This document shows positions 18,460 through 27,268 of a stretch of DNA of 64,000 nt, piece by piece. The stretch's first letter is position 1. Each line of letters begins with the position of its first letter. The notes beneath the pieces were generated by a model, which did no database searches, was not told where the DNA came from, and saw only the letters and a list, made by a program, of their open reading frames with translations. The DNA is taken from the NCBI GenBank assembly GCA_001788835.1, contig MFXK01000001.1, forward strand, positions 18,706 to 82,705. The letters run 5' to 3'. Both the position numbers and the translations under genes were made by a program. This DNA is from Candidatus Peregrinibacteria bacterium RIFOXYB2_FULL_33_20 (GTDB taxonomy: Bacteria; Patescibacteriota; Gracilibacteria; UBA1369; GWF2-33-10).

Positions 18460-18705
18460 ATGAAAAAATCAAAAATTGTACATGATCGGGATAATTGTAT
18501 TGGATGCAATGCTTGTGTGATGATTGCACCGCAAAGTTGGGTGATGGATGAAAAAGAAGGCAAAGCTTTTTTAATTGGATCAAAAAAGAAGAAAAATTTG
18601 TATGTAGCTGAAATTTTTGATTGTGATGTAGATGTTAATAAAAAAGCAGAATCAGCTTGCCCAATGAGAGTTATTAAGGTGGAAGGAGAGAAAAGATTTA
18701 GCTAA
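18460..18705 (+). CDS. 4Fe-4S ferredoxin
   Basis: This is a small 81-residue ferredoxin with a single cluster. It has CIGCNAC near residues 19-25 and CPM near residue 68, the Fer4_13 arrangement. The body is acidic with a basic KKKK insert. It follows the U32 gene in the same direction, so it may supply electrons to that iron-sulfur enzyme. Its stop region overlaps by four bases the end of the convergent DUF3307 gene. Confidence 0.9.
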   Translation: MKKSKIVHDRDNCIGCNACVMIAPQSWVMDEKEGKAFLIGSKKKKNLYVAEIFDCDVDVNKKAESACPMRVIKVEGEKRFS

Positions 18706-19262
18706 ATAATTATATTTAAAATGCTTAAAATTATTATTATAATAATAGTTCGTTTAACCATACCATAATAATTTCGTTTATATTTTAATTCCTTGTTTTT
18801 GATTCTTTTTATTTGAAATTCGATAATATCATAAATATATGAGCTAGTTGTGATAAATAAAAGAAATAATACTGGCCATATACTTCCATATAAAAATGCA
18901 AAAATTGGATTTGATAAATTTGGAATTAATTCTAGTGCATACCAATAAAGGATTGTAAATGCTGTGAAATGTACAACCTGGTCAAAAACAAAAGCTGGAA
19001 ATTCACGATTTGGATATCTTTTTACAAACTCGACTTTCCATACATCTTCTAAAAAGTGCGTTAAATAAACCAACAATAAGCCAATAACAAAGCCTTGATA
19101 GCCTAAATATGGGAATAAGAAGACTAGATTTACTATCAGCAAAATTAAAACGTGTACCAAAATTCCCATAATGTTTTTTTTCTTCCAGGTAATTAATCTG
19201 TTTGGTTGCAGCATGAAATCGCCAATTAAATGTGAAGCAATGATGTATAGATATAAAACCAT
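18702..19262 (-). CDS. DUF3307 family membrane protein
   Basis: This is a polytopic membrane protein of 186 residues. It opens with HLIGDFMLQPNRLITWKKK, the DUF3307 signature, and keeps the later conserved pieces THFLEDVWK and FVFDQVVHFTAF. About five or six hydrophobic helices are visible. The function of the family is unknown. The gene begins 3 bases after the cyclic-nucleotide-domain gene ends, so the two are almost certainly co-transcribed. It converges on the ferredoxin gene with a four-base overlap. Confidence 0.85.
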   Translation of the reverse strand: MVLYLYIIASHLIGDFMLQPNRLITWKKKNIMGILVHVLILLIVNLVFLFPYLGYQGFVIGLLLVYLTHFLEDVWKVEFVKRYPNREFPAFVFDQVVHFTAFTILYWYALELIPNLSNPIFAFLYGSIWPVLFLLFITTSSYIYDIIEFQIKRIKNKELKYKRNYYGMVKRTIIIIIILSILNIII

Positions 19263-19265
19263 TAA

Positions 19266-19712
19266 TTAAATTTTATTTTCGTTCTCCTTCATCCTTCTCA
19301 GACATTCGTCACTTAAGTGGAAAGCCATGTCAGGACTATTGGCTACTAATTCAAAGAAAATATTTTTTTTAAGAATAAAAATTTCAGAATCCTCGACGGT
19401 TTCTACACTGGCACTTCTTGGCATGTCAGACATTAAAGCCATCTCTCCAAAAAAATCGCCTTCTCCTAAGGCAGCAAAAATATTTTTGGCACTACCTTCA
19501 CCTTTGTAAATTTGAACTAAACCTTTTTTGATGATGTATAGAGCATCAGCCGTATCTCCTTCATTAAAAATTGTGTAGTCTTTTGGGTAAAAATTAAGTT
19601 CAATTTTTTTGATTATATCCTGATGTTCAGCTTCATTTAATTTTTCAAAGATGGGGATTTTTTGCAAAATGGGAAGGATAGAATAGCCCTGATTATTGTT
19701 TGTTTGTGCCAT
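19266..19712 (-). CDS. cyclic nucleotide-binding domain protein without DNA-binding domain
   Basis: The 148-residue protein is a lone cNMP-binding (CAP-type beta-barrel) domain. The phosphate-binding cassette FFGEMALMSDMPRSASV (about residues 88-104) is intact, including the Glu and Arg that hold the cyclic phosphate. No helix-turn-helix follows, unlike Crp or Fnr. It sits directly upstream of the DUF3307 membrane protein gene with a 3-base gap, which suggests a ligand-sensing partner for that protein. The ligand cannot be named from sequence. Confidence 0.88.
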   Translation of the reverse strand: MAQTNNNQGYSILPILQKIPIFEKLNEAEHQDIIKKIELNFYPKDYTIFNEGDTADALYIIKKGLVQIYKGEGSAKNIFAALGEGDFFGEMALMSDMPRSASVETVEDSEIFILKKNIFFELVANSPDMAFHLSDECLRRMKENENKI

Positions 19713-19826
19713 GTTTTTTGGACTTAAGGTTGTTAAAAAATTGCCAATTTTCGTGTAATTATATCATAAATTATGATTTATGCAAAGGCGTATAACATAA
19801 AAATCAATTTTGTTAGTTTAAGATTA

Positions 19827-19855
19827 TTGTTATATCAGTTATGAAATGATACAAT
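19827..19855 (+). promoter_or_regulatory. promoter of the amidase-SpoIID gene
   Basis: TTGTTA and TACAAT are separated by 17 bases. The predicted start is about 15 bases before the ATG at 19876. Confidence 0.5.
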
Positions 19856-19875
19856 ATTAAGAATAACTTTTCTGC

Positions 19876-22800
19876 ATGAATTTCCCAATAAAAATGATAA
19901 AAAACAAACTGAGCTTTGTTTTAGGATTAAGCATCTACTTATTGTGGTCTTTATTTTTTACTTCAGCTCAATCGGGAATTTTGTTTTCTGCTTTTCAAGA
20001 AAATTTGGATTTAGTAATCCCTTCAGAAAAAAGCGCGTCTTTTCTTGAAGTCCCAAATAATGAAATGGGCTTTGAGTATACCTCAGCAGTGGTTAATCCG
20101 GAAAATGAATTTCATGCTTTGGCTTTTGCTTTGGACAAAGAACAACCACTTAAGACTTCCATTGATTTATATGCCAGGGTTTATAGTGGTGACAGTTGGA
20201 CAGATTTTAGCTTAATAGAAGAAGATGATGATGGATATGTTGACCCTTCATTGTCTAGTTATCTTTTTTCTACGCCTGTTAGCAGTGCTTATCAATATAA
20301 AATTGTTCTTAAAACAGAGGAACCCACGGTTAGTCCAAAAATAAATTCAGTATCCGTGAAAGCGATTGATGCTAGACAAGCTGATCAGTCAGTGAATTTA
20401 TGGGATGGTTTTATTGCCTCCCTGAATGTTTATTCGCCAACGGATGAACTACAAATTATACCCAGAAGTAAATGGGGGGCTGATGAATCTTTGACGGTTT
20501 ATCAGGATCAAGATTTGGCTGATACTGATTCCGTAAATTTTAACAGTGATAAAAATGAATTTGAAATAAAATACGCTGACGAATTAATAGCTTCTAAAAT
20601 TATCTATAAAGATGATGATAAAACATATAAATGGCCGATTACTTATCCTCAATCAGTGCAATTGATTGTTGTTCACCATACGGCCAGTGATTACACCTCT
20701 TTGGATAGCACGGAAGCCTCAATTAAGGCTATTTATTACTATCACGCGGTCAGTCGTGGCTGGGGGGATATTGGCTATAATTTTTTGATTGATAAAGATG
20801 GCAAAATTTATGAAGGCCGTAAAAATAGTTCGAGTGCTTTGAAGAATAAAGAACCAATGCCAGTTGGCGCTCATGCCAGCGGTTTTAATCATGGTTCGGT
20901 GGGAATTGCCATGATTTTGAATGCGCAAGAACACGAGCCAAGTTTGCCAGCCTTGCAGAGCTTGATGGCTTTGTCTGATTTAATCCTAAAAACTTATAAT
21001 ATTGATGATTCCACCAAAGCTTCCATGCGAGGCATAAGTTTGGATAGAATTATTGGACATCGCGATGTTGGCAGGACTCAATGTCCTGGTGATAAGTTAT
21101 ATGCGCTACTGCCGGATATTAAGAGTTTGGTTTTTGATAATTTAAATAATGAATTATGGGGTTCAGATACCGATATCAATATCAATATCAATAAAGCGGA
21201 TTATGATTTTGAAGAAGTGACGGATAGATCAACAGTGACTTTATTGCCGCAAGAAGCTCAGACTCTGACAATCAACTTAAAAAATATCGGCACTAAAACT
21301 TGGGACAAAAATACCGCCATTTTATTAACTAAAGACAGAACCGATGAAGCTAAAGTTTATTTTACTAATAACCAAGGAGTAGCTTTGGCAATGTTTTATA
21401 TGACTGAGTCGCAAGTAAAACCAGGTGGAACCGGTACTTTTATTATAAAATCTAAATCTAAATTAGCAGATGGTTTTCTTAATTTTCAGGGTTATTTAGC
21501 GGTTAATGGTAAAAAGAAATCTCCTAAATCCATTTTTTTGCCTTTTTATATCCAGCAAATTAAGCCTAATTATGAAATTGTCAAAACTTCAATTTCTAAT
21601 AAGTCTTTGAATCCAGGGGAGAATTTTAACGCGACCATTATTTTGAAAAACACCGGTAATATCACTTGGAATGCGGATACATTTTCTCAGTTGAAATTAA
21701 TAGATAGTAAATTTAATCTTGGTCAGGTAATTTCTAGCGATCCGGTTGCTCCTGAGAAGAGTGTGGAAATTAAAGTCAAACTGAAAGCGCCATCTGATTT
21801 AGGTGATTATTTAGAAAATTTATCTTTTAGTATTGGCGACTCAAATTTAGCATTAGTTGGTAAAGCTATTAATTTGCAAGTTTCAGTGATAGACAAAAGC
21901 AATCCGATTATCATGGTTAGTCGACCTAGCAAATTTTATTTTAATCCGGAAGAAAGTTATCGAATAGATATGGCTTTTAAAAATACTTCGACCACTGATT
22001 TGTTAACCAGGGGGAACAATGTTTTTGCTTTCAAAGTGATCAAAAACCCGATCATTGGTATTGATAAAGTAAATATTTTGAAAAAAGAGATTAAATCAGG
22101 GACAGAGTTTACGGTTACTTTTATACTCAAAGCGCCCAAGCAAGCAGGTACTTATTCTATTTACTTAATGCCCACGCAGAATGGTAAAAAATTAAACAGC
22201 CAGTATTTATCTTATAAATTTAGTGTCAAAAATAAACAAAATATTGACAATAAAGAGCCAGAAATTAGAGTAGCCTTGGGATCTTTGAATATTGATAATC
22301 CAGCCATTACAGCGGATAAAAACTATACTTTGTACCTTGGATCGCAAAAATATAAAGATATTCCTGCTAATGAAATAGTTGGATTAAGACAAGAGAATAG
22401 TGTGGTTAATATTGTTTTTGCTGATCAATCTGAATTATCTACCAGCGATCCGGTGAAATTTGTGCCAAGTTCAGACGGTATTGTTTCGATTGCTAATTTT
22501 GAGCATCAGCCTGAATGGGATAGCAGTGATAGCTTGAATGATAATATGTATCGTGGGATTTTGGAGGCCCGAATTTATAATAATAAATTAATTTTGATTA
22601 ACGAACTGCCTTTGGAAAGTTATTTGAAGGGTTTAGGGGAAGTATCTAATAGTTCTGCTTATGAAAAAATTAAAGCAATTATCGTAGCTGCTAGAACTTA
22701 TGCCTCTTATTACTTATTCGTAGATAAAAAATTTCCTGATGCGCCATATGATTTGAATGATGATCCTAGTGTTTCGCAAAAGTATTTAGGCTATGGTTTT

Positions 22801-23121
22801 GAAATGCGCACCCCAAATTTGGTTAAAGCCGTAGATGACACCAAGGGAGAAATGGTGACTTATGATGGATTTTTGGTGAAAACGCCTTATTTCAGTTCAA
22901 CCGATGGAATAGCCACCAAGAGTGCTGAAGAAGTTTGGGGATGGACGGATACTCCATATTTAGTCTCTGTGCCTGATAATTTATGTAAAGAAAAGCAGTT
23001 CAAAGGCCATGGGGTTGGATTAAGTGGATGCGGAGCCGAAGAAGCCGCTAAGTTAGGCAAAACTTATAAAGAAATTTTAAAATATTATTACACTGGAGTT
23101 GAGATTGAAAAGAAATATTAA
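19876..23121 (+). CDS. secreted PGRP/amidase_2 - SpoIID-like cell-wall enzyme
   Basis: A signal peptide or anchor (residues 6-30) is followed by a lectin-like segment and an amidase_2/PGRP domain (about 195-420). That domain has the start IIPRSKWGAD and zinc ligands VHHTA and GHRDV, with TQCPG. Two or three Ig-like domains follow (about 440-800), then a SpoIID/LytB domain (about 880-1075) with LPLESYLKG, AARTYASYY and GHGVGLSGCGAEEA. PGRP amidases cut the lactyl-peptide bond of peptidoglycan. SpoIID is a lytic transglycosylase needing denuded glycan, so the fusion couples two successive steps in wall turnover. In the SpoIID box the usual Ser-Gln-Tyr-Gly is Ser-Gly-Cys-Gly. Confidence 0.92.
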   Translation: MNFPIKMIKNKLSFVLGLSIYLLWSLFFTSAQSGILFSAFQENLDLVIPSEKSASFLEVPNNEMGFEYTSAVVNPENEFHALAFALDKEQPLKTSIDLYARVYSGDSWTDFSLIEEDDDGYVDPSLSSYLFSTPVSSAYQYKIVLKTEEPTVSPKINSVSVKAIDARQADQSVNLWDGFIASLNVYSPTDELQIIPRSKWGADESLTVYQDQDLADTDSVNFNSDKNEFEIKYADELIASKIIYKDDDKTYKWPITYPQSVQLIVVHHTASDYTSLDSTEASIKAIYYYHAVSRGWGDIGYNFLIDKDGKIYEGRKNSSSALKNKEPMPVGAHASGFNHGSVGIAMILNAQEHEPSLPALQSLMALSDLILKTYNIDDSTKASMRGISLDRIIGHRDVGRTQCPGDKLYALLPDIKSLVFDNLNNELWGSDTDINININKADYDFEEVTDRSTVTLLPQEAQTLTINLKNIGTKTWDKNTAILLTKDRTDEAKVYFTNNQGVALAMFYMTESQVKPGGTGTFIIKSKSKLADGFLNFQGYLAVNGKKKSPKSIFLPFYIQQIKPNYEIVKTSISNKSLNPGENFNATIILKNTGNITWNADTFSQLKLIDSKFNLGQVISSDPVAPEKSVEIKVKLKAPSDLGDYLENLSFSIGDSNLALVGKAINLQVSVIDKSNPIIMVSRPSKFYFNPEESYRIDMAFKNTSTTDLLTRGNNVFAFKVIKNPIIGIDKVNILKKEIKSGTEFTVTFILKAPKQAGTYSIYLMPTQNGKKLNSQYLSYKFSVKNKQNIDNKEPEIRVALGSLNIDNPAITADKNYTLYLGSQKYKDIPANEIVGLRQENSVVNIVFADQSELSTSDPVKFVPSSDGIVSIANFEHQPEWDSSDSLNDNMYRGILEARIYNNKLILINELPLESYLKGLGEVSNSSAYEKIKAIIVAARTYASYYLFVDKKFPDAPYDLNDDPSVSQKYLGYGFEMRTPNLVKAVDDTKGEMVTYDGFLVKTPYFSSTDGIATKSAEEVWGWTDTPYLVSVPDNLCKEKQFKGHGVGLSGCGAEEAAKLGKTYKEILKYYYTGVEIEKKY

Positions 23122-23126
23122 AGAAA

Positions 23127-23146
23127 TTCTAAATTTTGAATTTTGG
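23127..23146. repeat. dispersed AT-rich motif, copy 2
   Basis: This copy matches the motif TTCTAAATTTTGAATTTTGA at all but the last base. It starts 6 bases after the amidase-SpoIID stop. Confidence 0.55.
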
Positions 23147-23166
23147 ATTCTAAATTAAAAAAATAA

Positions 23167-23195
23167 TTAAGAATTAAGAATTAAGAATTTAAAAT
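23167..23195. repeat. short tandem repeat of AATTAAG
   Basis: Three to four units of the seven-base AATTAAG follow the second AT-rich motif copy and lead up to the small ORF at 23204. This could be a slippage-prone site in the leader. Confidence 0.5.
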
Positions 23196-23203
23196 TATGC
23201 TCT

Positions 23204-23509
23204 ATGAAACCAATCCCTGTTGAAACTAATGAGTTAGAAATTTCTTTTGAAATTTGTCCGATAGATAATATCAAGGTCACGCAGACTAGGATTAATAAGG
23301 TGCGTGATAAAATTAAAAAACTAGAAAGTGATGGCGAAAAAAGTATTTTGCTGAAATTATGTGAAATTCTGATTGATATTGTGGAAAAATGGGATAAAGG
23401 GCGCAATATAGATTTAATCACTCAAGCTATTCATTGTTTGCAAAAAGCTTCTGTTTGTTTGGCGAAAGAAAAATTCAAGTTTTTAAATTTTAAGAAAAAA
23501 AAGTCTTAA
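23204..23509 (+). CDS. hypothetical protein (101 aa)
   Basis: I do not recognise this protein. It is soluble, mostly helical and rich in Lys, Glu and Ile, with a basic C-terminus (KFLNFKKKKS). Four cysteines are scattered without a metal-motif spacing. It sits between the amidase-SpoIID gene and purE, all in the same direction, and 54 bases before purE. A tandem AATTAAG repeat lies just upstream. The antisense ORF 23167-23421 is its shadow. Confidence 0.55.
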   Translation: MKPIPVETNELEISFEICPIDNIKVTQTRINKVRDKIKKLESDGEKSILLKLCEILIDIVEKWDKGRNIDLITQAIHCLQKASVCLAKEKFKFLNFKKKKS

Positions 23510-23563
23510 TTTTTGGCAGGTATACATGTTAAAATGTTTTTAGTATTTTGTATCTAAAATTTT

Positions 23564-24046
23564 ATGGTTGCAAAAAAAGCGTTAGTGGGGGTAATCATGG
23601 GCAGTAAATCAGATTTGGAATCTATGCAGGCGGCTTGTGATATTTTGACTGAATTTGCGATCCCTTATGAACGAAAAATAGTGTCTGCCCATCGCACGCC
23701 TGATCTTATGTATGAGTACGCCAAAACTGCTGAGAAAAGAGGTTTGGAAGTGATTATTGCTGGGGCAGGTGGTGCCGCTCATTTGCCTGGGATGACCGCG
23801 TCTTTGACTTCTTTGCCAGTGATCGGAGTGCCAGTGAAGTCTAGTAATTTAAATGGGTTAGATTCGCTTTTGTCAATTGTGCAAATGCCAGGAGGTATAC
23901 CGGTTGCGACTGTGGCTATTAATAATTCCAAAAATGCTGGGATTTTGGCGGCGCGAATTTTGGGTATTAAACATAAAGATATTGCCGATAAAGTGAAAAA
24001 ATATATGAAAAGCATGGAAGTTTCTGTTGAAAAAACAAAAATTTAA
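23564..24046 (+). CDS. purE: N5-carboxyaminoimidazole ribonucleotide mutase
   Basis: This class I PurE converts N5-CAIR to CAIR in purine synthesis. The family blocks [20 protein letters not shown] and [11 protein letters not shown] (which carries the active-site His) are intact, and the length of 160 residues is normal. purK follows 21 bases downstream, giving the usual purE-purK pair for the two-step carboxylation of AIR. No other purine-pathway gene lies in the window, so whether a full pathway exists cannot be judged here. Confidence 0.96.
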   Translation: MVAKKALVGVIMGSKSDLESMQAACDILTEFAIPYERKIVSAHRTPDLMYEYAKTAEKRGLEVIIAGAGGAAHLPGMTASLTSLPVIGVPVKSSNLNGLDSLLSIVQMPGGIPVATVAINNSKNAGILAARILGIKHKDIADKVKKYMKSMEVSVEKTKI

Positions 24047-24067
24047 TCTTAGTTAAGAACTAAAAAT

Positions 24068-25198
24068 ATGATTACTCCGGGTGCTTGTATAGGTATTTTA
24101 GGCGGAGGACAGCTTGGCAGAATGCTGGCTTTTGAAGCCAAAAGAATGGGCTATTTTGTTATAGTGTTGGACCCAACGCTAGATTGTCCAGCGGCGCAGG
24201 TATGTGATCAGCAAATAGTGGCTGAATATGATGATTTAAATGCCGCTTTAGATTTAGTTTCTAAATGTAACGTGATTACTTATGAATTTGAAAATGTTGA
24301 GGTGACGATTGTGGAGGAATTAGAGAAAAATATTGGCGTTTATCCTGGATCAAAAGTTTTGAGAACCACTCAACATCGTTTTTTGGAAAAAAGTTTTTTT
24401 AAAGATAGTCGCATTTTGGTAACAGATTTTGCTTTGGTGCAAAATTTAAATGATTTGAAGCAAGCGGCCATTAAAATAGGATTCCCAGGGATTTTGAAAA
24501 CTTGCCGCTTTGGTTATGACGGCAAAGGACAAAGGGTTTTAAAAAATTTGAAAGACGCGGAAAATGCTTTTAATGAATTTAAAGATCAAGACTTGATTTG
24601 GGAAAAAATGGTTGATTTTGACAAAGAATGCAGTGTTATTGCTTCTCGAAATTTAAGTGGAGAAATTGTTATTTATCCAATTTCCGAAAACATTCATAAA
24701 GATAATATTTTGGATATTAGCATTGTGCCGGCCAGGATTTCTGAAAAATCCAAGCAACAAGCTATTCAAGCGGTCAAAACTATTGCTGAAGATTTAGAAA
24801 TAGTGGGGACATTTTGTGTGGAATTTTTTGTGCTGAGAAACGGGGAAGTAATGGCCAACGAAATTGCTCCCAGACCTCACAATTCGGGACATTATTCTAT
24901 TGAAGCTTGTTATACCTCGCAATTTGAAAATCAGCTGAGAGCAGTGTGTAATTTGCCTTTGGGATCGCCTGATTTGATTATGCCAGCAGTTATGGTGAAT
25001 ATTTTGGGGGATGGACAAGGGAATACTTTCAGTGGTGCGGAAGATTTATTAAAAGCTAAAGGCGTGTATTTGCATCTTTATGGTAAAGCCGTTGCGAAAG
25101 CCCAACGAAAGATGGGACATATTACGGTTTTGGATCAGTCAGTTGACCAAGCTTTAGAAAAAGCTCTAAACTTACGTCAGCAAATAAACTGGATTTAA
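24068..25198 (+). CDS. purK: N5-carboxyaminoimidazole ribonucleotide synthetase
   Basis: This ATP-grasp enzyme makes N5-CAIR from AIR, bicarbonate and ATP. The N-terminal fold begins IGILGGGQLGRMLA, the ATP-grasp middle has LKTCRFGYDGKGQ, and the metal/substrate segment reads NEIAPRPHNSGHYSIEA. The length of 376 residues is typical. It is co-directional with purE and probably co-transcribed. The next gene downstream is a lipoprotein, followed by convergent thiC, another user of AIR. Confidence 0.96.
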   Translation: MITPGACIGILGGGQLGRMLAFEAKRMGYFVIVLDPTLDCPAAQVCDQQIVAEYDDLNAALDLVSKCNVITYEFENVEVTIVEELEKNIGVYPGSKVLRTTQHRFLEKSFFKDSRILVTDFALVQNLNDLKQAAIKIGFPGILKTCRFGYDGKGQRVLKNLKDAENAFNEFKDQDLIWEKMVDFDKECSVIASRNLSGEIVIYPISENIHKDNILDISIVPARISEKSKQQAIQAVKTIAEDLEIVGTFCVEFFVLRNGEVMANEIAPRPHNSGHYSIEACYTSQFENQLRAVCNLPLGSPDLIMPAVMVNILGDGQGNTFSGAEDLLKAKGVYLHLYGKAVAKAQRKMGHITVLDQSVDQALEKALNLRQQINWI

Positions 25199-25227
25199 TT
25201 TTTCATTTTACTTTTTAATTTTAATTT

Positions 25228-25899
25228 ATGCGTAGTTATAAAAAATTAAGCTCAATAGCTTTCATATTGGCCTTAATGTTTGTGTTATCTGGCTGTTCAG
25301 TAATTTCTAGCGTGAAAGAAAAGTTTTTGTCTGAAGATAGTGGTGGTACTAATGAAGTTACGGATGATTTCATCGTGAATGATGAGGAAGAAACGCCACT
25401 GGGAACAGATTCGGAAGACAGTTCCCAGCAAGATTCTAGTTTTTTATATGAAAATTATAATTATGAATATAGTTTGGAAGTGCCAAATGTTTATGACATG
25501 GAATATTTGCCATCAGCCACCTTGGAAGATGTTGATGAAAATGCTAAACATGCCAATTTTTATAAAGGAGAAGATTTAGCTTCTAATTTGGCTTTTAAAA
25601 TTTTCACCACTGATGCGGTAGAAAAAAATAAAACTTATTTAGGACAAGACCCGGTAGCAACTATCAAAGTGGCCAATACTAATTTCTATCAATATTTAAT
25701 CTCTCAAGATGATTGCGTTAAAATGACTGATTTTGGCGATAATAACTGTAGCGGTCCAGCAGTCGTCTTAAAAAGTTATAAATATGATTATCAGTATTTA
25801 ATGGTGTTCTATAATAAGACTGAAATTGATAGTGAGATCCAGACGGTTTTGGATGCTTTTGTCTTTACAGGTGATGGTGAAGAGCCTGCGGTAAAGTAA
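25228..25899 (+). CDS. hypothetical lipoprotein
   Basis: The N-terminus is a lipoprotein signal peptide with lipobox VLSGC (Cys at about residue 23). A Ser/Asp/Glu-rich linker follows, then a compact domain of about 150 residues beginning YENYNYEYSLEVPNVYD. That domain contains two cysteines (QDDCVKM and NNCSG), which could form a disulfide. The pattern resembles small extracytoplasmic domains seen in many uncharacterised lipoproteins (PsbP/DUF-like), but I cannot assign a family. It follows purK at 29 bases and converges on thiC with one base between the stops. Confidence 0.75.
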   Translation: MRSYKKLSSIAFILALMFVLSGCSVISSVKEKFLSEDSGGTNEVTDDFIVNDEEETPLGTDSEDSSQQDSSFLYENYNYEYSLEVPNVYDMEYLPSATLEDVDENAKHANFYKGEDLASNLAFKIFTTDAVEKNKTYLGQDPVATIKVANTNFYQYLISQDDCVKMTDFGDNNCSGPAVVLKSYKYDYQYLMVFYNKTEIDSEIQTVLDAFVFTGDGEEPAVK

Positions 25900-25900
25900 T

Positions 25901-27157
25901 TTATTCTTCCCTCATCGGGCAGAGTTTTTCACCGCACATTGAACAGGAAATGCCTTCGTAACCTGATTCGAAACGATATTTGGCGAATTTCTCTTTATCA
26001 AGGGAATTTTGGTACATTTCTCCCCAATTAAAGTTTTTGCGAAAACCAGAATATTCATTTTCTCTTTCCAGAGCGCCAGGCACACCTTTGGCAATGTCTC
26101 CACTCCTGGCGGCAATTTTGAAGGCGATTAAGCCTTCTTTCACATCGTTTAAATTTGGCAATCCCAAATGTTCGGAAGGGGTAACGTAGCATAGCATGTC
26201 CGCGCCATATTGCGCGGCAACAGCACCGCCAATCGCTCCGGTAATGTGATCATAACCGGCGCCGCTATCAATGGTGAGGGGACCGAGCACATAAAATGGC
26301 GCATTATGGCAGTATTTTTTTTCCAGGATCATTTGCTCTTGAATCATGTGGATTGGTACATGCCCAGGGCCTTCAATCATTACTTGAACATTTTTCTCCC
26401 AACATTTTTTCGTTAGTTCGCCCAAAAATTTTAACTCAGAAATTTGTGCCACATCATTGGCATCATGCAGACAGCCAGGGCGTAAACTATCTCCCAGGCT
26501 CATGGTAATGTCATATTTTGCCATAAGGTCCAAAATCTCTTCAAAAATCTGCAAAAAAGGATTTTCTTTTTGGTGATATCCCATCCATTTTTTCAAAATG
26601 CCACCTCCTCGGCTGACGATGCCAGTTAGTCTTTTTTCTTTAGCACTAAGTGGGATAAATTCTTTTTTAAAACCAGCATGAATAGTGAAAAAATCAACTC
26701 CCTGCTCTGCTTGTTTTTCCAAAACTTTCAAAACGTCTTTTTTACTGAAATTTAAAATTCCATATTGATCAGCAATTTGATAGATTGGCACAGTGCCAAC
26801 TGGCATTTTGGCGTAATTGATGATTTCTATGCGAACTTTATCCAGATCACAGCCAATCGAAAGATCCATAATTGTATCTGCGCCATATTTCTCAGCCATT
26901 TTGACTTTGGCAATTTCATTTTTGATATTTTTGCAGTGGGGGGAAGCGCCAAGATTTACGTTAACTTTAGTGGATAGGTTTTTGCCAACGCCAATCACTT
27001 TTAAGTTTTTTTGAAGATGGATTTTGTTGGCTGTAATCACCACCTGTCCTTTGGCAATTAATTTCATCAGTTTATGAGGATCAATGTGCTCTTGATCTCC
27101 AACCATTTGCATTTCTTTGGTGATTTTGTTTTGTCGAGCTGATTTAAGTTGAGTCAT
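25901..27157 (-). CDS. thiC: phosphomethylpyrimidine synthase
   Basis: ThiC is a radical SAM enzyme that rearranges aminoimidazole ribonucleotide into HMP-phosphate for thiamine. The ATG at 27157 (MTQLKSARQNKITKEM) gives a 418-residue protein with the proper family start; the track start at 27259 adds 34 unrelated residues. The C-terminal cluster motif CSMCGEKLC (C-x2-C-x4-C) is intact, as are GADTIMDLS and the DYFTIHAG-like loop (VDFFTIHAGF). No TPP riboswitch is visible upstream and no other thiamine gene is in the window. It converges on the purE-purK-lipoprotein group, so users of AIR are clustered here. Confidence 0.96.
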   Translation of the reverse strand: MTQLKSARQNKITKEMQMVGDQEHIDPHKLMKLIAKGQVVITANKIHLQKNLKVIGVGKNLSTKVNVNLGASPHCKNIKNEIAKVKMAEKYGADTIMDLSIGCDLDKVRIEIINYAKMPVGTVPIYQIADQYGILNFSKKDVLKVLEKQAEQGVDFFTIHAGFKKEFIPLSAKEKRLTGIVSRGGGILKKWMGYHQKENPFLQIFEEILDLMAKYDITMSLGDSLRPGCLHDANDVAQISELKFLGELTKKCWEKNVQVMIEGPGHVPIHMIQEQMILEKKYCHNAPFYVLGPLTIDSGAGYDHITGAIGGAVAAQYGADMLCYVTPSEHLGLPNLNDVKEGLIAFKIAARSGDIAKGVPGALERENEYSGFRKNFNWGEMYQNSLDKEKFAKYRFESGYEGISCSMCGEKLCPMREE

Positions 27158-27268
27158 AGAATCTGTATAAAAGCATAAAAAGGATAAAGGAAAAAGTCGA
27201 AAGGATAAAGAAAATTTTAAAAAATTACAGTTAGTTAGTATAATTTTGATTGAATTCAATATTTTTAA

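Noticed and set aside
27158-27268. Possible TPP riboswitch upstream of thiC.
   Set aside because: The conserved CTGAGA and ACCTGA elements are absent.
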